DNA of 64,000 bases, from NCBI GenBank assembly GCA_026005175.1, contig BPKO01000003.1, positions 347,489-411,488 of the forward strand. Reading direction: 5' to 3'. Of this stretch, positions 53,903-62,857 are shown piece by piece (positions within the stretch are counted from its first letter, which is position 1; the number at the start of each line of letters is the position of its first letter). The translations under genes were made by a program, and so were the position numbers. This DNA is from Candidatus Tectimicrobiota bacterium. Its GTDB lineage: Bacteria > Tectomicrobia > Entotheonellia > Entotheonellales > Entotheonellaceae. The notes below the pieces were generated by a model. That model was not told the origin of the DNA, ran no database searches, and saw only the letters and a program-made list of their open reading frames with translations.

Positions 53903-54463
53903 CTAGCCCAGGAGGGCTTCGACGGCAAGCGAAAGCTCGGGCAGCAGCAAGGGGGCCACGGTATCGCCCCGCCGCAAGGTCTCGACCGCCTGGTAGCCCT
54001 GCGGCGCGGGCTGGCGGTAGACTTCCACCTGTGCGGCCGCCAGGTCCACCAGCCACACCTCGGGAATCCCAAAGCGGGCATAGAGGGGCACCTTCACCGC
54101 CCGGTCGGGGGCCGCCGAGGTCTCGGCCACCTCCACCACCAGCAGGACGTCCTCGGGACCCGGGTGCTCGGCGGCATAGAAGTCCGGGCGGGGTCTGAGC
54201 AGCGCCACATCCGGCTGGGGCTCCGAGTGCTCCCCCAAACGAACAGGGTTCTGGACACGGACGATGGCCCGTTCCCCCGTTCTTTGGGAGAAGAGCCGGT
54301 TCAGGCGATCGACGCACGCCGCATGGCGACTCCCAATCGGCGCCATCGCCACAATCTCCCCCTCGATCAGCTCCACCCGGTCATCTTCGCCAAGGATGCC
54401 CGCCTCGGCCATCTTGTGATATTCGGCCACCGTGAACCGGCGCTTCATCAACTGAACAGCCAT
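53903..54463 (-). CDS. Uma2 family endonuclease, copy 4
   Basis: 186 aa, intact. Same family motifs as copy 1 with variant segments (SAAPDRAVKVPLYARFGIPE, AAAQVEVYRQPAPQGYQAVE). Start ATG 54463. The last 30 codons are nearly identical in nucleotide sequence to copies 1 and 2, whereas the middle varies, suggesting gene conversion at the 3' end next to the R repeats. Confidence 0.87.
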   Translation of the reverse strand: MAVQLMKRRFTVAEYHKMAEAGILGEDDRVELIEGEIVAMAPIGSRHAACVDRLNRLFSQRTGERAIVRVQNPVRLGEHSEPQPDVALLRPRPDFYAAEHPGPEDVLLVVEVAETSAAPDRAVKVPLYARFGIPEVWLVDLAAAQVEVYRQPAPQGYQAVETLRRGDTVAPLLLPELSLAVEALLG

Positions 54464-54965
54464 CGCTGTGTCTCCTTCCGCCATCCGAAACCCCGCTTCC
54501 GTCCCATCCTTCCCCCGATCCTCTGTAGGCTACCGCGAGCGGGGCCGGCGGGGCAAGCGTCGGGACGTACAAGGACGTCTTGGGAAAGTAGCGAGCGCGA
54601 AGGCCGTTCAGCGGGCGGCGCAACCGAGTGTGTCCCCTCTTACGACATATCGATGACCATTGATATGTCCCGCGGTGATATGTCCCGCGGTAACGAGAAA
54701 AAGTGCCGGAGTTCCGCCCGCTTGACAGAAATATCAGCAATGCAGTAGTCTCGGGATGGAAGGAGTGACGACCCTATGCGAGGCCTAACAGAGCGACTCC
54801 AGATCGGGAAGCGAGGCATCGCTCGATGCGCTCTTAGCCGGCTTGGATGAGCAGCGCCGGCGGTTGTACCGAGAGCGATACGGTTCGCCGGCCTGTTGAG
54901 CGAGAGCCTGTGCCTCCTTGTGATCTCCCCTTCCCCTTGTGGGAGCGTCTCCTTTCGCACGTCCG
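54464..54965. other. Intergenic stretch with repeated GATATGTC boxes
   Basis: No gene recognised. It holds an inverted pair GACATATC/GATATGTC (54644-54669) and a perfect tandem duplication of GATATGTCCCGCGGT (54662-54691), plus a TTGACA at about 54722. Possibly an operator region for the minus-strand Uma2 gene or a lost plus-strand gene. Confidence 0.4.
54662..54691. repeat. 15-bp tandem repeat GATATGTCCCGCGGT
   Basis: Two exact head-to-tail copies; with the inverted GACATATC at 54644-54651 there are three copies of one 8-bp box. Confidence 0.8.
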
Positions 54966-56122
54966 CTACGATCCCGAACCGCCCAGCCTGAGCATGCGCC
55001 GCAGCTCGGACCAGGCGGCCCCTGCCAGGTTTCGGAACTCCTGGTAGTCCTGGTCCTCCTCGCGGCTGCTCCGGTCGAAGTACTCGGCGCCGAAGGCGAG
55101 GAAGAGCGAAAGCATCCCGCCCACGACAAAGGCCAGGATCACGTTCAGCCGGCGCCTGGGCTTGGAGCGCTCGAGAGGGGGCACGGCGGCTTCGATGACC
55201 GTGATCACCGGGGTGTCGTTCACCTCTTCGATCCGGGCGGTTTCGTACTCCCGTTTCAACGTGAGGTAAAGCTCCTGGCGGAGCTGCGCCTGGCGGCGGA
55301 GGCGGTCTTCTTCCACCACCAGTTGGGGGGAGCTCTGCCACGAGCGGTTCCGCTCGTAGAAGTTTTTCAAGTCCTCCCCCGCCTGGCGGAGTTCTTGCTC
55401 CACCGCCGCCACCCGATCTTCCACGAATCGGCGGCGCTCGCGGGGCCCTGGGATTGGCGGGTTTTGGTGTTGAACTCGTTCAGGCGATCGAGCATCCGGT
55501 TGGCCACGGCTGCGGCGAGCTCCGGGTAAGGTGCATCCACGCTGAGCTTCACGATCCCGGTCTGGCGGTCGACCTGGGTCGAGACCAGTCCTCGCAGAGC
55601 TTTGACTCCTGCATAAAGGCGCTCGGTAGGGTTCTCTGCCTCTACCTCGAGAATGTCTATCAGAGTGGCCGAGTCCGACGGATTGTGTTCGCCTCGCGGG
55701 TCAACGAAGCGCTCTAGTACCACTCTCTCCAAAAGTTCTCGGCTTTTGAGCACCTCCGCGTAGAATTGTGGAGCCTGGGATCCCTCCGGCCCTGCGGAGA
55801 CGCCGAACTGCGCTGCGAGACCGGCAAGTCCGGCTGGCAGCCGGCTGGCCGATCGAACCTCGGGTAGAAACGACGCCGTAGCCGTAAAAGTGGGGCGCAC
55901 CATAAACGAAAACACGCCCGCTGAAAATGCGGCGAGCAGGGGTACGCCGAGGACCAGCCGCCACCGTTTGAGCAGGACGTTCACGTAGCCGAGGAGGGTG
56001 ATCTCCTCTTCGTAATAGGTCGGGTAAACCGGAGCCTGAGGGCCGCTCGAGGCTGAGCCAAGTCCGCTTCTGCGGGGCTCCGGCTGCTCCGGCGGACTAG
56101 CGTTGGTTTGGGATTGGTTCAT
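54966..56122 (-). CDS. Wzz/chain-length determinant family protein, frameshifted
   Basis: Polysaccharide co-polymerase of about 385 aa. EEEITLLGYVNVLLKRWRLV leads into the first membrane helix (LVLGVPLLAAFSAGVFSFMV). The long periplasmic helical part (VAAVEQELRQAGEDLKNFYE) is followed by the second helix LNVILAFVVGGMLSLFLAFG and a short tail. The frame changes near 55440 (TRQSQGPA to RRRFVEDRVAAVEQ) beside a G-run. Wzz proteins set O-antigen or exopolysaccharide chain length; degraded polysaccharide genes follow at 59.5-63.5 kb. Confidence 0.85.
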
Positions 56123-56176
56123 AGCAGCTTAGAACTTATCGCGGGCGAACGCCGAACGGGAGATGAGATAGAGTGT

Positions 56177-56630
56177 CTAGGGAGGCCCATCTAACAGTGC
56201 TGGGCTCGTCGCGCTCCTCGGCGGGGCCGGGCGGAAGGCCTCCAGAAGGTAGCCGCCCTCGGGGGAGACCTCCTCCGGGCGGCCCGTGACGGGGTCTACC
56301 TTAAACCCCAGGGTCTCCAGGGCGAAGGTCCCCAGGAGGGGCCGGGGGGTCTCCAGCGAGACCACGAAGGCGGGCCCCCTTCGGCCCCCGACCTCCACCT
56401 CCACCAGGTACAGGGGGCCCTCACCCTCCTCCTGTCGGCTAGGGTCAATTCCACCCCGTAGGGCGTCTCCAAGAGGCCCAGGTCCCGCAAAAGGGCCACC
56501 TCCTCCGGCGTCAGCCCAAGACGGGGAGGGGGCCTGTAGGGCGGCGTGGGGCGGGGGCGGGCGGAGGGCGGCTCCCTAGAGGCCAGACCCTCACCCGCCA
56601 GGGCCTCGCTCAGGGTCAGTCTTTATTGAC
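56177..56630 (-). pseudogene. Retropepsin-like protein remnant
   Basis: LTPEEVALLRDLGLLETPYG, VELTLADRR, then after a frame change YLVEVEVGGRRGPAFVVSLE and RPLLGTFALETLGFKVDPVT. The C-terminal pattern LLGTFALETLGFKVDP is typical of bacterial clan AA aspartic proteases, but no catalytic DSG/DTG motif is seen. Probably degenerate. Confidence 0.5.
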
Positions 56631-56654
56631 CATGGACGTCGACCATGGTACCAT
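56626..56654 (+). promoter_or_regulatory. Promoter and operator of the Phd/VapC pair
   Basis: TTGACC (56626-56631), 17-nt spacer and TACCAT (56649-56654). Inside it lies the inverted repeat ACCATGG-N7-CCATGGT (56629-56649), which fits autorepression by the antitoxin. Confidence 0.6.
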
Positions 56655-56679
56655 AGTTTCGTCAGGAAGGGGGTAAGCG

Positions 56680-56919
56680 ATGGAGCGTGTGCCGATCTCC
56701 AAGTTCAAGGCGACCTGCCTGGCCCTGCTGGACCGCGTGAAGCGGACCGGCCGGCCCATCTTGGTGACCCGCCGGGGGGAGCCCATCGCCCAGATCCTGC
56801 CGCCTCCCCCACCGGAGCGCTCCGAGTGGCTGGGCTCCTTCCGTGGGACGGGCCGGATCGTGGGCGATATCCTGAGCCCGGCGGCGGAGGGGAGGGAGTG
56901 GGAGATTCTCCGGCAATGA
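56680..56919 (+). CDS. Phd/YefM family antitoxin
   Basis: 79 aa. MERVPISKFKATCLALLDRV, KRTGRPILVTRRGEPIAQIL match the Phd/YefM DNA-binding fold; the C-terminal tail (RIVGDILSPAAEGREWEILR) would wrap the toxin. It neutralises the adjacent PIN-domain RNase and represses the operon through the palindrome upstream. ATGA overlap with the toxin gene. Confidence 0.9.
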   Translation: MERVPISKFKATCLALLDRVKRTGRPILVTRRGEPIAQILPPPPPERSEWLGSFRGTGRIVGDILSPAAEGREWEILRQ

Positions 56920-57311
56920 GGCTCCTCCTGGACACCCACATCTTCCTCTGGAGCCTTCTGGAGCCCGAGCGCCTGAGCCGGCGGGTTGCCACCGCCCTGG
57001 AAGACCCCGGCAACGAGCTGTGGCTCTCCCCCATTGTGATCTGGGAGGTTTTGATCCTCGCCGAGAAGGGCCGCGTGGTGCTCGAACCCGATGCCGTCGC
57101 CTGGGTGCGACGGGCACTGCAAACCATCCCCTTCCGGGAAGCTCCGCTCACCCATGAAGTGGCGATTCAAAGCCGATTTGTAGCACTTCCCCATCAGGAC
57201 CCGGCCGATCGCTTCCTGGCGGCGACTGCCCTCGTCTATGACCTGACGCTGGTGACGGCGGATGAGCGCTTGCTCCGTGCCCCATCAATCCCTATCCTGG
57301 CTGATCGCTAA
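56916..57311 (+). CDS. vapC: VapC-type PIN domain toxin
   Basis: 131 aa PIN-domain ribonuclease. Acidic active-site residues are in MRLLLDTHIFLWSLLEPE (Asp6), WLSPIVIWEVLILAEKG (Glu), LPHQDPADRFLAATALVYDL (Asp) and VTADERLL (Asp). The length and partner are standard for type II VapBC-like modules with a Phd antitoxin. Intact. Its 3' end overlaps the convergent DUF5615 gene by about 20 nt. Confidence 0.92.
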   Translation: MRLLLDTHIFLWSLLEPERLSRRVATALEDPGNELWLSPIVIWEVLILAEKGRVVLEPDAVAWVRRALQTIPFREAPLTHEVAIQSRFVALPHQDPADRFLAATALVYDLTLVTADERLLRAPSIPILADR

Positions 57312-57676
57312 GCAAGGGGCACAAGGAGGGGTCAAATCCCACCGGCCCTTCAGGGTGTAGAGGGAGGACATGCAGCAGTCGTCGGGCAACCGCTTGCGGG
57401 TCGGCCGTCGTCAACCTCAAGATCAGCAGGCTAGGGCGCGCGTGGCCGCTTACCGCCACGAGCGTGGAGAAGTCCAGGTCATGGCTGACCACCACCCTGC
57501 CCTCGGCCCGCGCCTTCTCCAGAACCTGCTCGTCCCCGGCGTTCACGGGCAGGATATCCGAGACCCGCACGATATCCCAACCGTTCTCCCTTAAAATGGC
57601 CACGGTTTTTGGTGAGACGTTTCATGTCGGCCAGGAGGCGGGGTCTGGCCTTCTCCTCAGTCCTGGGCGGGCTCAT
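57292..57676 (-). CDS. DUF5615 PIN-like protein, frameshifted
   Basis: About 128 aa. N-terminal ARPRLLADM is followed, once one A near 57618 is removed, by NVSPKTVAILRENGWDIVRV and SDILPVNAGDEQVLEKARAE, then GRVVVSHDLDFSTL, the typical DUF5615 acidic motifs. These are toxin-like PIN relatives paired with DUF433 antitoxins. The start at 57676 overlaps the DUF433 remnant. The antitoxin is truncated, so the pair is incomplete. Confidence 0.75.
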
Positions 57677-57760
57677 GTCCCCGAACGGGCACCGGCAGGA
57701 CCTGCTCGGAAGAGGCCCAGGCGGCGTACAGGAGGGCCTGGCGGACGTCCTCCTTGTTCA
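57657..57760 (-). pseudogene. DUF433 antitoxin C-terminal remnant
   Basis: VNKEDVRQALLYAAWASSEQ and VLPVPVRGHEPAQD are the C-terminal end of DUF433 (ISxEDVRxAL.YAA pattern). Homology ends at about 57760, where sequence of the coiled-coil gene begins. Confidence 0.7.
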
Positions 57761-57830
57761 CTGCCCTGGTGGCGGTGGTGATTGGCTTTGCTTCCTGGGA
57801 TCGGCGCACCATCATTCGCAAGGCCATCGC
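57755..57830 (+). pseudogene. 3' fragment of a fourth coiled-coil gene
   Basis: Reads FTALVAVVIGFASWDRRTII and RKAIAW, matching the membrane helix and tail start of the three complete genes. It replaces the 5' part of the DUF433 antitoxin gene and is followed by a REP-like palindrome. Confidence 0.75.
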
Positions 57831-57837
57831 GTGGCGA

Positions 57838-57858
57838 AAAAGGGGACTGTCCCCTTTT
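57838..57858. repeat. REP-like palindrome
   Basis: AAAAGGGGAC-T-GTCCCCTTTT, perfect 10-bp arms. The GGGGACTGTCCCC core is a symmetrical version of the R-repeat core. Confidence 0.8.
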
Positions 57859-57869
57859 CCCGTATCAAA

Positions 57870-58528
57870 AGCCGTGCCGCCGGATCGGCGAGGGCGAGGT
57901 GGGGCTGGATATCGGCCCGTCCACGCTTGCGGTCGTCGGGGAGGGAGGCGCATGGCTTGAGCCGTTTTGCGAAGGGGTTGTCCGTAAGCACCGGCTGATC
58001 CGCAGGCTTGAGCGCAAGCTGGACCGCCAGCGCCGGGCGAACAACCCCGGCAGCTATCTGCCCGACGGGCGGATCAACCCCGGTCCGAAGCGGTGGGTGA
58101 AGTCGCACCGCCAGCGGCAAACGCAAGACGAGTTGGCCGATCTTCTCCGCCGTGAGGCGGCCCACCGCAAGACGCTGCACGGGCAGTTGGCCAACCGTGT
58201 CCTGGCGCTGGGCCAGGTTGTCAAGATGGAGAAGCTCTCCTACCGTGCGTTGCAGCGGCAGTACGGCAGGTCCGTAGGGGTGCGGGCGCCGGGAAAGTTC
58301 GTCTCGATTCTCCGCCGCAAGGCGGAGAGTGCCGGCGGCAAGGTGATCGAGTTCCCCACCTGTACCACGAAGCTCTCCTCATTCTGCCACGGCTGCGGCG
58401 CGGTGAAGAAGAAGCCTCTTGCCCAGCGCCTCCACCGGTGCGAATGCGGGGTCGAGATGCAGCGCGACCTCTACTCCGCGTTCCTGGCTCGGTGCGTGGG
58501 GGAGGACGGTTTGCTCCACGCGGGCTAG
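57870..58528 (+). pseudogene. TnpB-like RuvC protein, N-terminally truncated
   Basis: About 215 codons. RuvC-I VGLDIGPSTLAVV, RuvC-II KMEKLSYRALQRQYGRSVG, zinc ribbon FCHGCGAV...HRCECG, RuvC-III MQRDLYSAFLA are all present in order, so the nuclease core is complete. The N-terminal wedge/REC region of roughly 150-200 residues is missing; upstream is the palindrome and the coiled-coil fragment. TnpB proteins are RNA-guided nucleases of IS605/IS607 elements; this one probably cannot bind guide RNA. Confidence 0.75.
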
Positions 58529-58820
58529 GCGCGTGCTGCCTGGCCGGATGCGGAACCGCTCCTGCGGGCGGCGTGGAGCAGCTCCTCCTGCGCCTGGACC
58601 AGCTCCTCGGTGAGGCGCTCCCCCGGCCGGAGGCCGATCACCTCAAGTTGCGTCTGTTGCGTGCCGCGTCATGTGCGTCTGTTGCGTGGCGCGTGAAAAA
58701 GACGTATTGACGGGGAGGAGGAGCTCAAGTACCCCGGGAGAGGAAGGCCTGTGTTCGGGGGCTCGGAAGCCAGAACGCTGAGGGCTTCGTTGCGGGCAGG
58801 GTCGGGAATGGGAGGGACCG

Positions 58821-59382
58821 CTAGCCGAGCACGGCCTCGACGGCCAAGGAAAGCTCCGGCAGGAGGAGGGGGACCAGGGTGTCGCCCCGCCGCAAGGTCT
58901 GGACCGCCTGGTAGCCCTGCGGCGCGGGCTGGCGGTAGACCTCCACCTGCGCGGCCGCCAGGTCCACCAGCCAGACCTCAGGAATCCCGAAGCGGGCATA
59001 CAGCGGCACCTTGATCTCCCGGTCGTAGTCAGCGGAGGTCTCCGCCACCTCCACCACCAGGAGGACATCCTCGGGCCCCGGGTGGGCGGCGGCGTAGAAG
59101 TCCTCCCTGGGTTTGAGCAACGCCAGATCGGGCTGGGGCTCGGAGTGCTCCCCCAGGCGGACGGGGTTCTGGACGCTGACGATCGCCCGCTCGCCCACCA
59201 GCCGAGAGAGGAGCCGGTTGAGCCGGTTCACCTGCCCCGCATGGCGACTCCCCACGGGCGCCATCTCCACGATCTCCCCCTCGATGAGCTCCACCCGGTC
59301 GTCCTCGGAGAAGATGCCGGCCCCGGCCCATCCGGTGGTATTCCTCCACCGTGAAGCGATGCCTGACCAACGGAGCGGCCAT
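58821..59382 (-). CDS. Uma2 family endonuclease, copy 5, frameshifted
   Basis: About 186 codons from ATG 59382. MAAPLVRHRFTVEEYHR is followed near 59335 by a frame change in a C/G-rich patch; IFSEDDRVELIEGEIVEMAP then continues to the end, with EPQPDLALLKPREDFYAAAH, VEVAETSADYDREIKVPLYA. It is not flanked by R repeats, unlike the other copies, and is the most diverged in its N-terminus. Confidence 0.82.
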
Positions 59383-59498
59383 CCTGTCCATACCCTCCTC
59401 GTCTCTCTCTTCCCTTCTTGTTTGCTGCCTTCCTTCCTTTGGCCCGGCTCTCGGGAGCGATTCTACCCCCGAGCGCGCGGCGGCGGCAATCTTTTTTC

Positions 59499-60310
59499 TT
59501 AGGGACAGGGGAGGCGGCCAGCCTTGCGCAGCTGCTCCTCGATCCAGCGGTACGTAATCTCCAACCCCTTCTCCAGCGGGATCTGTGGCTCCCAGCCCAG
59601 AACCTGCCGCATCTTCGTGTTGTCGCTGTTCCTCCCCCTCACCCCCTGGGGCTTCGTGAGGTCGTAGCGCTTCCGGACCCGCTTGCCCGCGATCCCGGCG
59701 ATGAGGTCCACCAGCTCGTCGATCGTCACCATGAGATCGCTCCCCAGGTTGAGGGGCTCCCGGTAATCCGACTGCATCAGGCGGTAGATCCCCTCCAGGC
59801 AGTCGTCGATGTAGAGGAAGGAGCGGGTCTGCTTCCCGTCCCCCCAGATCTCGATCTCGTCGCCGTCTTTTGCCAGGGCGATCTTGCGGCACAGGGCCGC
59901 CGGGGCCTTCTCCCGCCCGCCCTCGTACGTCCCCAGGGGGCCGTAGACGTTGTGGAAGCGGGCCACCCGCGTCTCCAGCCCGTGGTCCTCGTAGTAGTAC
60001 TGGCAGAGCTTCTCCATGAACAGTTTTTCTAAACCGTAGCCCTCCTCCGGCTCGGCGGGCCAGGCGTCCTCCTCCTTCAGGGGCGTGACGTCGGGCTCCT
60101 TCTGCTTGTAGAGGGGATAGACGCAGGCCGAGGAGGAGAAGAAGAACCTGCCCACGCCGTTGATGTGGGAGGCCTCGAGCATGTTCGCGTTCATGAGGAC
60201 GTTGTTGCGCGCGACATCGGCGTGGACGGCGGTGATGTAGCCGATGCCACCCATGTCCGCGGCCAGGTGGTACTGACTTTTCCGCTGCGGCATGAGGGCC
60301 GCCGCCGAGG
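59499..60310 (-). pseudogene. NAD-dependent epimerase/dehydratase, 5'-truncated by an IS
   Basis: SDR epimerase of the GDP-mannose 3,5-epimerase/UDP-glucose epimerase group. QYHLAADMGGIGYITAVHAD, FFFSSSACVYP, YGLEKLFMEKLCQYYYEDHG (Tyr-x3-Lys), ARFHNVYGPLGTYEGGREKA and SFLYIDDCLEGIYRLM are intact. The NAD-binding GxxGxxG start is missing; the frame ends in noise about 20 nt from the IS left end at 60331. It belonged to a surface-polysaccharide locus. Confidence 0.8.
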
Positions 60311-60330
60311 CGGACGAGCGGCAAGAGGGG

Positions 60331-61714
60331 CATGAAAGTACTTGCAATCCAAATAATTATGGGTCATGGTCTCCTCCGACACGCATAAGCTATCACCCCA
60401 AAATGGAGGAGTGCGCCATGACCCTGCCTCGACGATACCACAAGCAGAGGGCCAAAGCCAGAGCGCGTCGCCTCCAGAAAGCCCGCCAGCGACTTGCGCG
60501 AGCAAGCCCGCGCCCAGCGCTATGTGCAGGCTCTCGAGCAGGCCTTGCGCGAGCTAGAGCTGCCCCAGGACCTGGCCCTCGAAATCCAGATGCGCCTGCG
60601 CGCGCTCAAGCGGCTGCTAGGCAAGCTCGTGGCCCTGATGTTTCCCCCCTCTGGTTGGCTGCCGCAGTGCCGTGACAGTCGGGTGCGCGGCTGGGACAAG
60701 AACCTGCCCGTGCGGCTGCTTGCGGCCTTGCCGCCGCGGTCGTGGCGCAAGCGCCTGCGGCAGCTGGCCCTGGAGATTCTCGTGCGGCTGGGCCGTTTCC
60801 TTGCCGACAAAAGCCCTGCCACGCGCAGCCGCTGGCCGTGGCGGTGGGTGGGCGATGAGAGCCTCTTCAAGAAATACGGGCGCCAGCTGGGGCTGGTGGG
60901 CTGGGGCTGGAGCGGCCAAGAGCAACGCGTACGGCTGGGCATCGATGGCGTGCTGCTGCTGGTGGTGATTGGCGAGGGCAAGCTGGTAGTGCCAGTGGAC
61001 TTTGTGGTGCGGCGACCCGACCCTCAGGGCCCTGGGCATCCCTGTTATGACAAGCTGACCTGGTTGCGCCAGATGCTCGATGATGCCCTGGGTGCCCTGC
61101 GGCGCCGTGGGCTGCGGCTGCCTGCGCCGTTGGTAGTGGCCGATAGCGGGTTTGGGGACGCCAAACTCATGCGCCACGTCCGCCATGGCGCACCAGGGGA
61201 CGCTGCTGGTGGAGGGCAAAAGCGCTTACGTCTTTCACCTGCCCGAGGGCCGCCGGGTCAAGGGCTCCGATCTGCTCTCCCGCGCTGACTGGCCCTGGCG
61301 CCAGAGCCCGCAGGTGCCCGGAGTCCGCTACGTGCGTCTCAGCGCAACGAGTCCCCACCTTTGGCGACGTCACCCTCGTCGTGGTAGAGGCCCCGGGGCG
61401 CGCGCGCTTCTACTTGCTGTGTCTGGCGACGGCCATCACGGCGCCGCGGCTGATTCGGGCCTGGCAGCAGCGCCACTGGATTGAGCAGTGCTGGCGGACG
61501 CTGAAGCATCTGCTGGCCACGGAGGCCTGCCAGGTGCAGAGCGAAGCGGCCTACTGGGGCCATCTGGTGCTGCGGCTCATGGGCTATTTCGTCTTGTTTT
61601 ATACCACCCGCGTGGTCTGCAAGCGGCACGTAACCATGGCGGAGCTGGGGTTCAGCGTGAAGCATCACTGGCGCTTTGTCCATCCGAACTACTTGAATTA
61701 GAAGCACTTTCATG
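60331..61714 (+). mobile_element. Insertion sequence, IS4/IS701-like
   Basis: About 1.38 kb. The ends form imperfect inverted repeats: left CATGAAAGTACTTGCAATCC, right (complement) CATGAAAGTGCTTCTAATTC, with similarity continuing for about 8 more bases. No clear target duplication is seen. Flanking genes on both sides are truncated, so insertion was accompanied by deletion. Confidence 0.72.
60418..61701 (+). pseudogene. DDE transposase with frameshifts
   Basis: About 425 codons from ATG 60418 (GGAGGAG upstream). Start MTLPRRYHKQRAKARARRLQ; frame changes near 60490, 61190 and 61350. Catalytic residues appear in WRWVGDESLFKKYGRQLGL (first Asp), PLVVADSGFGDAKLMRHV (second Asp) and QRHWIEQCWRTLKHLLATEA (Glu). 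The C-terminus is LGFSVKHHWRFVHPNYLN. Three breaks in one gene could be assembly indels or decay. Confidence 0.75.
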
Positions 61715-61752
61715 GCGTCTTGGGCGCAAGGCCGCGTGAATACAACCCGCGA

Positions 61753-61989
61753 TCACGATGCGGAAAAGTCAGCCAGCATCGGCTCGGTGAGCACCGCCGT
61801 GTGGAAGCCGGCCAGCAGGTAGAAGACGGAGAGGGCCACGGCAAAGGCGCCATACTCCTCGGGCGGAAGCCAGCGGGCCAGCAGGATGTTGACCAGGAAG
61901 TTGGCCCCCGAAAAGAGCCCCTGGTCGAGGACGGCCAGGCCGCCCTTCCTGGCCCAGCGGACGAGCCGTTCCCCCGAGAGATCCTCCAC
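61753..61989 (-). pseudogene. Polysaccharide flippase (Wzx-type) N-terminal fragment
   Basis: LVRWARKGGLAVLDQGLFSG, ANFLVNILLARWLPPEEYGA and FAVALSVFYLLAGFHTAVLT match the first two helices of oligosaccharide flippases. It ends about 40 nt from the IS right end; the remaining 350 or so residues are lost. Confidence 0.7.
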
Positions 61990-62116
61990 TTAGCGCCTCA
62001 CCTCCTCCTGAGCGTAGGGAAGCACTGCCGCCCCATCGCGCCTTTTTAGGGTTTGCCCCGCCCTCGGTGTTCCGGTAAAGTAGTCCGTAACCGAAATAAA
62101 GTCCCGGAGGTGCACC

Positions 62117-62360
62117 GTGGCAGTCCTGAGCGAGCGGTTGGAGATCCGGCTTCCGCCCCAGACGGCGGAGTTGCTCCGGCGGGAGGCCGAGCGGCGCGGG
62201 GTGCCCGTGGCCCGACTCGTGCGCGAGGCGATCGACCTCCTGCTCCGGGAGGAGCGACAGGCCCGTCTCCAGGCCGCCGAGGCCCCTTTTTGAGGTGGAG
62301 GCCCCCGTCGCCGACTGGGAGCACATGGAGTGCGAGATCATCCGTTCCCGCGACATCTAA
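62117..62360 (+). CDS. Ribbon-helix-helix protein, frameshifted
   Basis: About 80 codons from GTG 62117 (GGAGGTG upstream). VAVLSERLEIRLPPQTAELL followed by RREAERRGVPVARLVREAID has the RHH (CopG/Arc-like) strand-helix-helix pattern. At the TTTTT near 62290 the frame closes; one base fewer gives EVEAPVADWEHMECEIIRSR and a stop at 62360 overlapping the convergent DUF3368 stop. It resembles RHH antitoxins, but no toxin follows on this strand. Confidence 0.65.
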
Positions 62361-62857
62361 AGCTCCCCCGCTTCCTCAAGCACCTGCCGATAGAGCTGTT
62401 CATGAATCCAAAAGCCGGCCTCTTCGCGCAACCGATCCAGCTCCTGCTTCAAAGAGGAGATTTTCCCCTCCTGTTTTGCTCGAATAAGCACGCCGATCAC
62501 ACCGGTCCTTGGTAAGCCGTAGATTTCCGCAACCCTGCGGGCATCGGCCTCGTCCAAGAAGATTAAATCTGCTTCTTGTTCCACAGCCAGCGCGATCGCC
62601 TCCGCCTCACCGGCATCCAGGTCTCGCCGAAGGATCTTGACCAAGTCTTGGTTCTGAGGCGTTAGCACTTCCAGCCAGCTTGCCTCTCGAGCCTTTTCGA
62701 CCTCTACGGCTCCCGGTCTGCCCTGTCCTTCCACCACTACTTCTTGCCACACCGCAGGTGGAACGGTGATCTTTCCGTGAAATTCCCGCAGCAATTCCAG
62801 ACGGCCGATGGAAGCCAAATTGATCAGAGTGGAAGCGTTAACGACTACCCCGGGCAT
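62357..62857 (-). CDS. DUF3368 PIN-like toxin
   Basis: 166 aa. MPGVVVNASTLINLASIGRL, ILRRDLDAGEAEAIALAVEQ, ADLIFLDEADARRVAEIYGL and TGVIGVLIRAKQEGKI match DUF3368 proteins, PIN-domain relatives with acidic residues in DLDAGEAEAI and LDEADARR. The first site is Asn rather than Asp. It forms a module with the UPF0175 antitoxin upstream, whose gene it overlaps by 13 nt. Intact. Confidence 0.85.
   Translation of the reverse strand: MPGVVVNASTLINLASIGRLELLREFHGKITVPPAVWQEVVVEGQGRPGAVEVEKAREASWLEVLTPQNQDLVKILRRDLDAGEAEAIALAVEQEADLIFLDEADARRVAEIYGLPRTGVIGVLIRAKQEGKISSLKQELDRLREEAGFWIHEQLYRQVLEEAGEL

Noticed and set aside
60325..61720. Target-site duplication at the IS ends
   Set aside because: The bases just outside the inverted repeats on the two sides do not match convincingly.
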